A DNA stretch of 64,000 nt from Helicovermis profundi (lineage in GTDB: Bacteria > Bacillota > Clostridia > Peptostreptococcales > Acidaminobacteraceae): the NCBI RefSeq assembly GCF_033097505.1, contig NZ_AP028654.1, positions 2,314,001 through 2,378,000 on the forward strand, given 5' to 3'. The notes under the pieces are model-generated. The model ran no database searches. It was given only the letters and a program-made list of their open reading frames with translations, and was not told where the DNA came from. Both the position numbers and the translations under genes were made by a program. Shown here piece by piece: positions 26,924 to 35,572 of the stretch; the stretch's first letter is position 1; each line of letters starts with the position of its first letter.

Positions 26924-27655
26924 TTATTCTGCATTTCTAATCCTTGAAATATCCAAACTTGATAACTCAGCTCTTTCAATTGCTTTAGAGAAATTACCAA
27001 CATCAGTCGGAATATGGGCATCACTGCTAATTATATATTCTAGCCCTTTAACATTCATTGATAATTTAATTTCATCAACTGTTAAATGACCATGACTTGA
27101 ATTTATTTCTAGAGCAGTATTATTATTTTTAGCATTAGTTGATACTTCAAACAAATCAATAGGCCCTTTTGCACCTGGATGAGTTATTAAGTCAATACTA
27201 TATTTATTAATTGCATTGACCAAAGAAATTGTATTTATTTCTTTCACTTTTTTATAACTATAATCACTTTTCGAACTTCTATAATTATGAAAATGCATAA
27301 GTAAATCTCTATAAAGCTTTGTTGGTTTGCTTCCAAAATGATAGCCAACTAAGAGAATATCATTATATTCCATCATTTCTTCATCTATATCAATATTTCC
27401 TTCAATATCCAAAACATTTGCTTCAAGTCCAAGTAAAATATTTATATTGTTATATTTTACATTTAGTTGGTCAATAACATTGCGCATTTCCTTATATTTT
27501 TTTCTTTTTATTCCAAATCCCATATGGCCCGGACCATGATCACTAATTGCAATTTCTCTTAATCCCTTTTCAATAGCAACTTTAACATTGTCTTCAATAG
27601 AACCTTTGCCGTGACTATAAGTAGTATGAGTATGGTAATCTGCAAATACAAACAT
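26924..27655 (-). CDS. PHP-domain phosphoesterase
   Basis: A 243-residue single PHP domain, a metal-dependent phosphoesterase fold. Metal motifs are ADYHTHTTYSHGKG near residue 5, ISDHGPGHMG, EANVLDIEGN, THPGAKGP, INSSHGH and SSDAHIPTD near the end. Family members include histidinol phosphatase (HisK) and PolX-type domains. With no histidine genes nearby, the substrate is unknown. It begins two bases after the murB stop and precedes rapZ, a placement common in clostridia, so it belongs to the murB-rapZ-yvcK operon. Confidence 0.85.
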   Translation of the reverse strand: MFVFADYHTHTTYSHGKGSIEDNVKVAIEKGLREIAISDHGPGHMGFGIKRKKYKEMRNVIDQLNVKYNNINILLGLEANVLDIEGNIDIDEEMMEYNDILLVGYHFGSKPTKLYRDLLMHFHNYRSSKSDYSYKKVKEINTISLVNAINKYSIDLITHPGAKGPIDLFEVSTNAKNNNTALEINSSHGHLTVDEIKLSMNVKGLEYIISSDAHIPTDVGNFSKAIERAELSSLDISRIRNAE

Positions 27656-27657
27656 AT

Positions 27658-28572
27658 TTACTCCTTCCCAAGTATTCTAACTTCCCTTTCAAGATTTACA
27701 TCAAATGTATCTTTTACTGTTTTTTTCACAACGTCAATTAAGGTAAATACATCATATGAAGTGGCATTATCCACATTAACAACAAATCCTGAGTGAAGAG
27801 AACTAATCATCGCTCCTCTAAACTTTACACCACGAAGTCCAGCATCATCAATCAGTTTACCTGCATAATAACCACTTGGCCTTTTAAAAGTACTTCCAGC
27901 ACTAGGCAAATGAAGTGGTTGTTTTGTAGTCCTTTTAATAGTTAATTCATTTATTTTTTCAATAATTTCACTTTTTATACCTTTTTCTAGTTTTATATTA
28001 ACTTTTAAAACTATATATCCTTTTTTTTGAACTACACTATTTCTATATTCAAATTTCATCTCATCATTAGAAAGCACTTTTACCTTACCAATTTCATCAA
28101 TGACAGTTACGTTTTCTACAACGTTTTTCATCTCAGAGTCATAAGCACCTGCATTCATATATATAGCTCCACCTAGAGTTCCAGGTATTCCTGATGCAAA
28201 CTCAAATCCTTTTAGAGATTTTTCTACTATCATTTTAGATAAAGTCGATAAAAGCACTCCGCTTTCACAAATGACATTTTCGCCTATAAATTCTACATTA
28301 CTTAGCTTATTTGAAATTTTAATTATTACACCATCATAGCCTTGGTCAAGTGCAATAATATTACTACCATTTCCAAGTATAAAAAATCTTATATTATTTT
28401 CTCTGCATTTGTCTACTACTTTAATTAATTCCTCTATATTTGTTGGTTCAATTAATAACTTTGCTGGTCCACCAATTTTAAAAGAAGTATGTTTTGAAAG
28501 TAGTTCATTTTCATAAACGTTTTCACTTGCTACTATATTTAAAATCAGTGTCTTAAAACTTTCGATTTCCAT
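27658..28572 (-). CDS. murB: UDP-N-acetylenolpyruvoylglucosamine reductase
   Basis: A 304-residue FAD enzyme making UDP-MurNAc, the first committed peptidoglycan sugar. It contains KHTSFKIGGPAKLLIEP, FILGNGSNIIALDQGYDG, GFEFASGIPGTLGGAIYMNAGAY, YRNSVVQKKGYIVL, LPSAGSTFKRPSGYYAGKLIDDAGL and GVKFRGAMISSLHSGFVVN, which place it in the type IIa group of Gram-positives. The ATG follows AGGGAGAAC and lies 26 bases after moaC. So a cell-wall gene here follows directly on molybdopterin genes in the same direction. Confidence 0.96.
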   Translation of the reverse strand: MEIESFKTLILNIVASENVYENELLSKHTSFKIGGPAKLLIEPTNIEELIKVVDKCRENNIRFFILGNGSNIIALDQGYDGVIIKISNKLSNVEFIGENVICESGVLLSTLSKMIVEKSLKGFEFASGIPGTLGGAIYMNAGAYDSEMKNVVENVTVIDEIGKVKVLSNDEMKFEYRNSVVQKKGYIVLKVNIKLEKGIKSEIIEKINELTIKRTTKQPLHLPSAGSTFKRPSGYYAGKLIDDAGLRGVKFRGAMISSLHSGFVVNVDNATSYDVFTLIDVVKKTVKDTFDVNLEREVRILGKE

Positions 28573-28598
28573 TATGTTCTCCCTAAAAGTAACTATTA

Positions 28599-29072
28599 TT
28601 ATACTAAATTATATTCACCTGATTTACCACCTGATTTATGAATCAACTTAATTTCACTCAATATCATTCCCTTATCTACCGCTTTACACATATCATAAAT
28701 TGTAAGTAGTGCAATCGATACTGCTGTTAGTGCTTCCATTTCTACTCCTGTTTTACCAGTAGTTTTTACTGTAGACTCTGCAATTATTAAAGAGTTTTTT
28801 TCATCCACTATAAACTGCAAATCAGCACCCGTTAAAAATATATTATGGCACATAGGTATTATGTCAGATGTTTTTTTAGCACCCATAATGCCAGCAATTT
28901 GAGCAACTGATAAAACATCGCCTTTTTTCATAGACTTGTTTGTTATTTTTTCAATAATATCTCTAGAAACTTTTATATTTCCTCTAGCAACTGCAAGCCT
29001 TTTTGTATTTTCTTTATCTTCAACAGATACCATCTTCGCTCTGCCAAAATCATTAAAATGAGTAAATTCCAT
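28599..29072 (-). CDS. moaC: Cyclic pyranopterin monophosphate synthase
   Basis: A 157-residue MoaC that converts the 3',8-cyclo-GTP product of MoaA into cyclic pyranopterin monophosphate, the first molybdopterin intermediate. It has [70 protein letters not shown] and IHKSGGKSG, all typical of the family. Length is usual. It starts one base after the moaA stop, so the two consecutive enzymes are made together. Confidence 0.97.
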   Translation of the reverse strand: MEFTHFNDFGRAKMVSVEDKENTKRLAVARGNIKVSRDIIEKITNKSMKKGDVLSVAQIAGIMGAKKTSDIIPMCHNIFLTGADLQFIVDEKNSLIIAESTVKTTGKTGVEMEALTAVSIALLTIYDMCKAVDKGMILSEIKLIHKSGGKSGEYNLV

Positions 29073-29073
29073 T

Positions 29074-30036
29074 CTACCCTCCTATGCTGTTCATATTCCT
29101 AATAATCGGAATAAATCCATTTTCATTTAATTCATGTTCCTTAGGTTTATTTAAAATCGTATTTACTATAATTGATCTAATATCTTCACCACGCCTTAGT
29201 GAAGTAAGTATATCAATTTCTTCGTTAGTGTGAAGACAAGGTTTTATTTTACCATCAGAAGTAAGTCTTATCCTATTGCAGTTTGAACAAAAGTTACATG
29301 ACACTGGGTTAATAAATCCTATTTTTCCTTTTGAAACTGGTAATTTATAATATTTTGCTGGACTACTTATATCTTCACTTTTTACAGGTATTAACTCTTT
29401 AAATTTATCTAAAACAATTTGATTTGAAATAAATTTTTCTTTATGCCAATCACTTGCCTGACCTATTGGCATAAGTTCAATAAATCTTACATCAACTTCG
29501 TTTTCTAATGTGTAATTAACAAAAGTGTCAATTTCATCATCATTAAATCCACCAATAAGTACTGTATTTAATTTAATTGGAGTAAGTCCAATTTCCTTAC
29601 ATTTTTCGATTCCTTTAAGTACTTTTTCAAGATTTCCACCTCTTGTTACATCAAAGTATTTTTCTTTATCAAAAGTATCAATTGAAATATTCACTCTACT
29701 AAGGCCTGCTCTTTTTAAATTTTCAGCCATTTCATAAAGCAAAATGCCATTTGTAGTCATAGTAATTTCATTAATTTCTTTAATTTTATTTAACTCCTCA
29801 ATTAAATAAATAATACCTTTTTTAACTAAAGGCTCTCCACCTGTTAATCTAATTTTATCAATTCCAAGTTTCACCATAACTTTTACTATTTTAATTACCT
29901 CTTCTATTTTCATAATAGAGTCATGTTCTATCTTTCCTACGCCATTTTCAGGCATACAATACTTACATCTAAGATTACATAAATCTGTTAATGAAATTCT
30001 TAAGTAATTTATTTTTCTTCCATATTTATCATTCAT
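29074..30036 (-). CDS. moaA: GTP 3',8-cyclase (radical SAM)
   Basis: A 320-residue MoaA. The N-terminal radical-SAM cluster is C20, C24, C27 ([13 protein letters not shown]). Then follow [15 protein letters not shown] and SRVNISID. The C-terminal second cluster is [22 protein letters not shown]. It opens GTP to 3',8-cyclo-GTP in molybdopterin synthesis. The family often ends in a GG tail that aids catalysis, and here the last residues are NSIGG, which fits. It overlaps the moeA-PBP gene by four bases and precedes moaC by one. Confidence 0.97.
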   Translation of the reverse strand: MNDKYGRKINYLRISLTDLCNLRCKYCMPENGVGKIEHDSIMKIEEVIKIVKVMVKLGIDKIRLTGGEPLVKKGIIYLIEELNKIKEINEITMTTNGILLYEMAENLKRAGLSRVNISIDTFDKEKYFDVTRGGNLEKVLKGIEKCKEIGLTPIKLNTVLIGGFNDDEIDTFVNYTLENEVDVRFIELMPIGQASDWHKEKFISNQIVLDKFKELIPVKSEDISSPAKYYKLPVSKGKIGFINPVSCNFCSNCNRIRLTSDGKIKPCLHTNEEIDILTSLRRGEDIRSIIVNTILNKPKEHELNENGFIPIIRNMNSIGG

Positions 30037-31964
30037 TTTTCACCAACTTCAATACATTTCACTCTGAATTCACCCAGACTATATCCACCAAGTTTTTCTA
30101 ATTTTTCTTTAAAATCATCCGAACTTATTACATTCCAAAACACTTTGTAATTATTAGAATTATAAAAATCATCTGAAACAATAAAATCATAATCTTCTGA
30201 TGCAATTGGTATAAAATCTAAATTCATAATATTGGCAACCGATTTTATTCCCATGCCAACTTTTGCACTTCCTGAAAGAACTGCAGTTGCAACAGTCATA
30301 TGAGTATTCATTTCTCTATCATATCCAATTATATCATTTTTATTTAATTTTTCTTTTTTTAATATATAATCAAGTAATACTCTTGTTCCCGATCCATTTT
30401 GTCTATTCACAAATAGTAATTTTTTTTCTATTATATCTTTTACGCATGTAATTTTATCTTTATTTCCTTTTAAAACAAATAAACCTTGTTCTCTTTTTAT
30501 AGCTTTTATTAAATAAATTTTTTTATTTTTTAGAAATTTGGATATATATGATTCATTGTATATACCTGTATTAAAATCTAATAAATGTGATGTAGCAATA
30601 TGTGATTCACCTTTTCTAAGTGCCATAATACCGCCTAAACTTCCAACATGAGCTGATGAAAGTGAAACTAAACTATTTTTCTTAGCAAGTATATCTGAGA
30701 CAATATCTAAAAGTATATCATGACTACCAATAGAAACAATAGTATTTTCTATATCAGAAATATCTCTAAAAAGACGAATATCAACTTTTTCTCCAGCTTC
30801 TACTACTTCTTTTGACTTTGGAATTATAAACATTCCATCAGCCTTTACTAAGGACATAGTTACTCCTGCACCCCTTTTTAAAGGAGTTGCAATTAACTTA
30901 TTATCAACTTTTCCAAGTTTAATTCTAATATATTCATCATGTTTTAAACTAGAGAATATTTTTTTTGATAGAATAGCTTTAACAGTACTTCTTTTTTCAT
31001 TATTTTGAAGCATTTTATCTATAATATTTTTTACAAAAATATCAAATACGACATATGCTGAAACAGGAAAACCTGGAACACCAACTATTGGTTTATTATT
31101 AATTTTACCAACCATAGCTGGTTTTCCTGGTTTTATAGCTACTCCATGAAAAATAAGTTCTCCTAAATCTTCTATTATTTGAGATGTATAATCCTCAGTT
31201 CCTGCGGACGAACCTGCATTTATCACCACTATATCATTTTCTTTATTTGCTTTTAAAATTGCATCTTTAATTAATTCATAATCATCAATAACTGGTTTAT
31301 ATCTTTTAGGATTGCCACCATATTCTCTTACTAAATTTTCAAACATTCTAGAATTAGTCTCAATTATTTGGTCAGTTTTTGGTGTGGAAGTTGGTTCAAT
31401 TATCTCGGTACCAGTCGGAATAATTCCAACACTAGGAACTTTATAGCACTCAATTTCTATTACTCCACCAGCTAGCATAGCACCTATATCAAAAGGTTTT
31501 ACTTTATGATTAGAGGGGATAATCATCTCGCTCTTTACAATGTCCTCTCCGACAGGTCTTATATTTTGCCATGGCACTGAAGCACTTCTTATTTCAACAG
31601 TATTCTCATCAACTTCAACAATATCTTCTATCATTATAACTGAATTAAATGGTTCTGTTATAGAATCTCCAGTGTCAACAATAATATAATCTTCATTTTT
31701 TAAAAGTTTAATTGGATTTCTTTCATTTGCTGTAATTGTTTTTATACTCTTTACAGCAATTCCATCAACTGCAGAAGAATTATAATGGGGCGATGAAATT
31801 TTAGCTATTACACTTTTAGCCACTATTCTATTATAAGAGTCAATTACCTTTACTTTCTCTACTTCTTCATTTCCAAAAAAATCTTTAAAAGAATTTTCTA
31901 TTAAACTCAGTGCTTTTTCTAGTGGTATATTACTTAAATAATAATCTCTTTTATTTTTTTTCAT
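30033..31964 (-). CDS. moeA: MoeA molybdopterin molybdotransferase fused to a periplasmic-binding-like domain
   Basis: A 643-residue protein. Residues 1-410 are MoeA: PHYNSSAVDGIAVK, DTGDSITEPFNSVIMIED, GIIPTGTEIIEP, INAGSSAGTEDYTSQII, FHGVAIKPGKPAMVG and GVPGFPVSAYVVFD. Residues 425-643 are a PBP/LysR-substrate-like domain (GSHDILLDIVSDILA, HVGSLGGIMALRKGESHIATSHLLD, NRQNGSGTRVLLDY), a fusion known in clostridia. It may sense or bind molybdate or tungstate. No signal peptide exists, so the binding domain is cytoplasmic. It lies 24 bases after the other moeA and overlaps moaA by four. Confidence 0.93.
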   Translation of the reverse strand: MKKNKRDYYLSNIPLEKALSLIENSFKDFFGNEEVEKVKVIDSYNRIVAKSVIAKISSPHYNSSAVDGIAVKSIKTITANERNPIKLLKNEDYIIVDTGDSITEPFNSVIMIEDIVEVDENTVEIRSASVPWQNIRPVGEDIVKSEMIIPSNHKVKPFDIGAMLAGGVIEIECYKVPSVGIIPTGTEIIEPTSTPKTDQIIETNSRMFENLVREYGGNPKRYKPVIDDYELIKDAILKANKENDIVVINAGSSAGTEDYTSQIIEDLGELIFHGVAIKPGKPAMVGKINNKPIVGVPGFPVSAYVVFDIFVKNIIDKMLQNNEKRSTVKAILSKKIFSSLKHDEYIRIKLGKVDNKLIATPLKRGAGVTMSLVKADGMFIIPKSKEVVEAGEKVDIRLFRDISDIENTIVSIGSHDILLDIVSDILAKKNSLVSLSSAHVGSLGGIMALRKGESHIATSHLLDFNTGIYNESYISKFLKNKKIYLIKAIKREQGLFVLKGNKDKITCVKDIIEKKLLFVNRQNGSGTRVLLDYILKKEKLNKNDIIGYDREMNTHMTVATAVLSGSAKVGMGIKSVANIMNLDFIPIASEDYDFIVSDDFYNSNNYKVFWNVISSDDFKEKLEKLGGYSLGEFRVKCIEVGEK

Positions 31965-31988
31965 TTTATTCCTCCGAAATGAATACTA

Positions 31989-33215
31989 CTAATAAAAATA
32001 ATTAACTCTTACTTTCTCACCTTTTACAATCCCTTCTTTATCGATTGGTATAATGGTATAACCATTTGACGTTGTAAGTAGTGTAATCATTCCAGATTCT
32101 CCATAAGATGGAGCAAATACGAATTCATTATTAATTTCTTCTATTTTAATCATTTTATAAGTTGTTCTTCCTGGAGCTGCATGAATATTACTTAAAGCAG
32201 TAGCTTCTAAACTTCTTTTCTTTTCAATTTCAAAATTAAAACATTTTTCAAGTAAAGTTTCAATAAGCACTTTATAAACAATTATTGAGGAAACAGGGTG
32301 GCCTGGTAGTCCAATAATAGGTTTTCCACCACAACTTGCTACTATAGTTGGTTTACCAGGTTTTATGGCCATACCATGAACAAGAACGCCTGGATCACCT
32401 AATGAATCAATAATTTCTGCAGTCATATCTTTTTCACCCATAGAACTTCCACCAGAAACTATCACAATATCACTTTCACTATAGGCTTTTTTAGCACTTT
32501 TTGTTATTTTTTCTTTTATATCTTTTATCACTTTCGTTTCAACAACTTCTAAGCCATATGAAATAGAAATTGCTTTAAGCGTATGGGTATTTATATCTCT
32601 AATTTGACCCATTTTAAGATTTTCTTCGATATCCACAAGTTCATCACCGGTAGATATAATTGTAATTTTAGGCTTTTTAAATACCTTTATTTTTTTTATA
32701 CCAAGTGATACTAACACTCCAATACTTTCAGGTCTTAATATAATGCCCTTTTTAAGCACTACATCACCTTTTTTTACATCATCAGCCTTTAAAATAACAT
32801 TTTTATTAAAAGTTATATCTGTGTAAAATGCTATAGTTTCTTTATCTATTTCTTCAACTTTTTCTATCATAACAACTGCATCAGTACCATTTGGTAGCAT
32901 TCCACCTGTAGGAACATAAACACACTCACCTTCATTAACAATTATTTTAGCATCAGTGCCCATTTCTACTTTTCCAATCATATTAAGTAGTATTGGCATA
33001 CTATCACTTGCGCCTAAAATATCTTTATATTTTACTGCATATCCATCAACTGTTGATTTATTAAACTGAGGAACATTTTCCACGCTCTTAATATCTTCAT
33101 ATAAAATTCTGTTAAGAGAATCGACTGAATCTATTAGTTCAAATTTATTATAACTATCCTTAAAATTTTCTACTAAAATTTCCTTTACTTCTTCAATTGA
33201 TTTAACATTAAACAT
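31989..33215 (-). CDS. moeA: MoeA molybdopterin molybdotransferase
   Basis: A 408-residue stand-alone MoeA that inserts molybdate into adenylated molybdopterin. It has PQFNKSTVDGYAVKYKD, VPTGGMLPNGTDAVVMIE, TIISTGDELVDIEEN, IVSGGSSMGEKDMTAEII, VHGMAIKPGKPTIVA and GLPGHPVSSIIVYK. ATG 33215 follows GGAGAG at eight bases. Earlier in-frame starts up to 33278 would enter the upstream flavoprotein gene and lack a site. It is 19 bases after that gene. Two MoeA forms side by side are common in clostridia and may serve Mo and W separately, which the sequence cannot show. Confidence 0.93.
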   Translation of the reverse strand: MFNVKSIEEVKEILVENFKDSYNKFELIDSVDSLNRILYEDIKSVENVPQFNKSTVDGYAVKYKDILGASDSMPILLNMIGKVEMGTDAKIIVNEGECVYVPTGGMLPNGTDAVVMIEKVEEIDKETIAFYTDITFNKNVILKADDVKKGDVVLKKGIILRPESIGVLVSLGIKKIKVFKKPKITIISTGDELVDIEENLKMGQIRDINTHTLKAISISYGLEVVETKVIKDIKEKITKSAKKAYSESDIVIVSGGSSMGEKDMTAEIIDSLGDPGVLVHGMAIKPGKPTIVASCGGKPIIGLPGHPVSSIIVYKVLIETLLEKCFNFEIEKKRSLEATALSNIHAAPGRTTYKMIKIEEINNEFVFAPSYGESGMITLLTTSNGYTIIPIDKEGIVKGEKVRVNYFY

Positions 33216-33234
33216 ATATATTCTCTCCATTATA

Positions 33235-34320
33235 TTAATTATTTTGTATATAGTTACATATATTTTTTGCATTTTCATATGAAATTTTTTCTATATTTTT
33301 AATTTCATATATTTGACCAGGATCATTTGCTGTTTCTTTAAAAGAAAATTTTCCTGGAAGAAAAAAACCTTTATTAATATTAAGTGAATTTACTACCTGC
33401 ATTGCGACAGTATCACTACCGGAATTTCCTGAAACTACAACATTAAATATCGCTTTTTCATGAAAACTTATTCTTCTATAAAGAACCGTTAATCTATTTA
33501 TAACCGCTACAAGCATTGCACTTATTGAATCATTATAGTTAGGAGTTATCCAAACAATAATGTCAGCATCTTCTACAGCAGGCAATATTTCTTTTACAAT
33601 AGGTCCACCATAAAAGCAACTTTTCTCTTTAGAAAAATGCATACATGTTGTAAATTCACACCCCTTACAATCAGTAACTGTACCATTTTCAACATGAAGT
33701 TCTTTAATATTATAATTAATTTCATCCTTTTCAAGAATTTCTTTCATACTTTTTTTTATCATATTCCAATATGATAATGTATTTGAAGTAGCATTGCTAC
33801 TTGCATGAAGTACCAATATATTTTTTTTATTAAAATTCTTTACTTCCAATGTTTTAATACGTTCGATTAACCTAGCTGACATATCAATACAAATTTCTTC
33901 TTTAGATTTATTAATAGTCTTTTGCCATGTTTTAAAATTATTTAAAGTGCTTGTAGCTTCTACTAGAGAATGGCCAATAAATGACATTCCAAGCTCATTC
34001 ATTTCAAAGATAAACTTTTTAGAGAAGTTTTTTGTAGAAAGTTCTCCTAAACTTTTAACTAAAACACCACCATAAAATCCACTAAAGTCAATATTATTTA
34101 TTTTACAGTACTCTAAAAATTCAAGTGCGTAATAGTTTATTCCAATTACATTTAAATCAAAAGCAAAAATTATTTTATTATAATGAAAATTTTTAAAAAA
34201 AAGCTTAAAATCAGTATTTGAATCTACCTTTAAAAAATCAATCTCATCTATATATGAATGCAACATTTTTTTTAATAATCTTGAAGAATCACCAAATTCA
34301 ATTACACTTGTATTATTCAT
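33235..34320 (-). CDS. Two-domain flavodoxin-like iron-sulfur flavoprotein, NADPH-dependent FMN reductase type
   Basis: A 361-residue protein. The first roughly 150 residues have no domain I recognise (IEFGDSSRLLKKML, IIFAFDLNVIGINYYALEF). Residues 160-361 are a flavodoxin-like FMN domain: ILVLHASSNATSNTLSYW as the phosphate loop, a cysteine cluster CKGCEFTTCMHFSKEKSC, and ADIIVWITPNYNDSISAML. The cysteines suggest an iron-sulfur cluster or redox thiols. ATG 34320 follows GGAG at eight bases and overlaps the upstream gene by eight. It is the third gene of the unusual set headed by the 1633-residue protein. Reaction unknown. Confidence 0.75.
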   Translation of the reverse strand: MNNTSVIEFGDSSRLLKKMLHSYIDEIDFLKVDSNTDFKLFFKNFHYNKIIFAFDLNVIGINYYALEFLEYCKINNIDFSGFYGGVLVKSLGELSTKNFSKKFIFEMNELGMSFIGHSLVEATSTLNNFKTWQKTINKSKEEICIDMSARLIERIKTLEVKNFNKKNILVLHASSNATSNTLSYWNMIKKSMKEILEKDEINYNIKELHVENGTVTDCKGCEFTTCMHFSKEKSCFYGGPIVKEILPAVEDADIIVWITPNYNDSISAMLVAVINRLTVLYRRISFHEKAIFNVVVSGNSGSDTVAMQVVNSLNINKGFFLPGKFSFKETANDPGQIYEIKNIEKISYENAKNICNYIQNN

Positions 34321-35572
34321 TTGAAAGCTCCATATATGAATGTTTAATTCTATTATAAAGTTTATCGTCAACTTTTAACCTTTCAATTTCAAGACCATAT
34401 TGAGTTTCTCTATTTTTAATTCCAAAATAACATCCACCTGCAAAAATAGCAGAATAATGCCAATTACCACTTAAAGTATTAATTATTGATAAAGCACCAC
34501 TTGAAATTGCAGGCGCTATAAAAGGTTTATATCCGTATTCTCTAATATCCATATTTGCTTTTATGGTTTTATTTGTTAACTTGTATGATAATTCTTCATC
34601 ATAATTTAATATATCATTTGCTACTATTAAGTTTTTCCCATGCGGACCATAAACTCTAATATTTGTACTATTTACACCCATTTTGTCAGCGTAATAAAGA
34701 CTTCTACCATGCATAACACCAAGTCCATATCCTCTAATTTTTTCTGCAAGTAATCCTTTATAATCAAAAACGTTATTTTCATCTTTATTACTTTCCCTAT
34801 AAACCACTTTACAAAGCTCATCCACAGGGTCAGAAACTACTGCAAAAATTCCACTGAAATTTCTTTTTCTTGCCATTTTTGCATATATACTTATTATTTT
34901 GCTATTAGCTTCTCTTTGAAATTCTCTAACATCCTTAATATCAGAACCGACCTCAGGCACGCTTTTACTAGCACTAAAAACAAACATATGGCAGTTAAAT
35001 AGGTCTTTTTCCTCTAAAACTTTTATTTTTGGCATAGCCAAATTATTAAAATCTATTATTTGATTTAATTCAGCTTCCCATCTATTTAATTTATTTTTAT
35101 CTAAATCAAATATTCCAATTTCTTCTATGGAGTCCGACCCTAGAAGCCTTAAACCAACTAAGAGTATTCCACCAACATCTCCAAGTCCTAATACATTAAC
35201 TTTTTTCTTTTTAGATAAAGTATTATTATAATAATTTTCTGCTTTTTCTAAATGTTCCGCGCCATATGCTAAATTATAAATACTAACAATTCCAAGTTCT
35301 ATTTTTTCATTTAGCCATTTTGGTAATTCCTCACTATTTTCTAATAACTCATTATCAAACAAATACTCTAAACCATCGTTGTTAGTTTTTATTAATTTAC
35401 TTGAAAGAAGCTTATAATATGATTTTGTATTTTTATTTTTTTTATTTATACAAATTATAAACTTTTCCCCTAATTTTGCTTGATCTTCATTTATTTCATT
35501 AAATTTTTTAAAATACTCATTTTTTTCTTCTACATCAACTAAAACTGAATTCATTAATTTATAGTATTTCAT
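34313..35572 (-). CDS. Lactate/malate dehydrogenase-like protein with N-terminal extension
   Basis: A 419-residue protein. Residues 1-120 are an extension I do not recognise. Residues 124-419 follow the LDH/MDH plan: Rossmann GLGDVGG at 129-135, acid FDLD at about 155-158 after the second strand (NAD preference), SASKSVPEVG in the place of the AG-x-P-x-K-PG loop, SDPVD with D251, HGR with R290 and YGPHGKN with H311. Those three match the catalytic Asp, Arg and His of LDH. The GPHGKN loop differs from the usual GEHGDS, so the substrate may be atypical. Its ATG overlaps the stop of the giant gene (ATGA), so translation is coupled. Confidence 0.7.
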   Translation of the reverse strand: MKYYKLMNSVLVDVEEKNEYFKKFNEINEDQAKLGEKFIICINKKNKNTKSYYKLLSSKLIKTNNDGLEYLFDNELLENSEELPKWLNEKIELGIVSIYNLAYGAEHLEKAENYYNNTLSKKKKVNVLGLGDVGGILLVGLRLLGSDSIEEIGIFDLDKNKLNRWEAELNQIIDFNNLAMPKIKVLEEKDLFNCHMFVFSASKSVPEVGSDIKDVREFQREANSKIISIYAKMARKRNFSGIFAVVSDPVDELCKVVYRESNKDENNVFDYKGLLAEKIRGYGLGVMHGRSLYYADKMGVNSTNIRVYGPHGKNLIVANDILNYDEELSYKLTNKTIKANMDIREYGYKPFIAPAISSGALSIINTLSGNWHYSAIFAGGCYFGIKNRETQYGLEIERLKVDDKLYNRIKHSYMELSNE

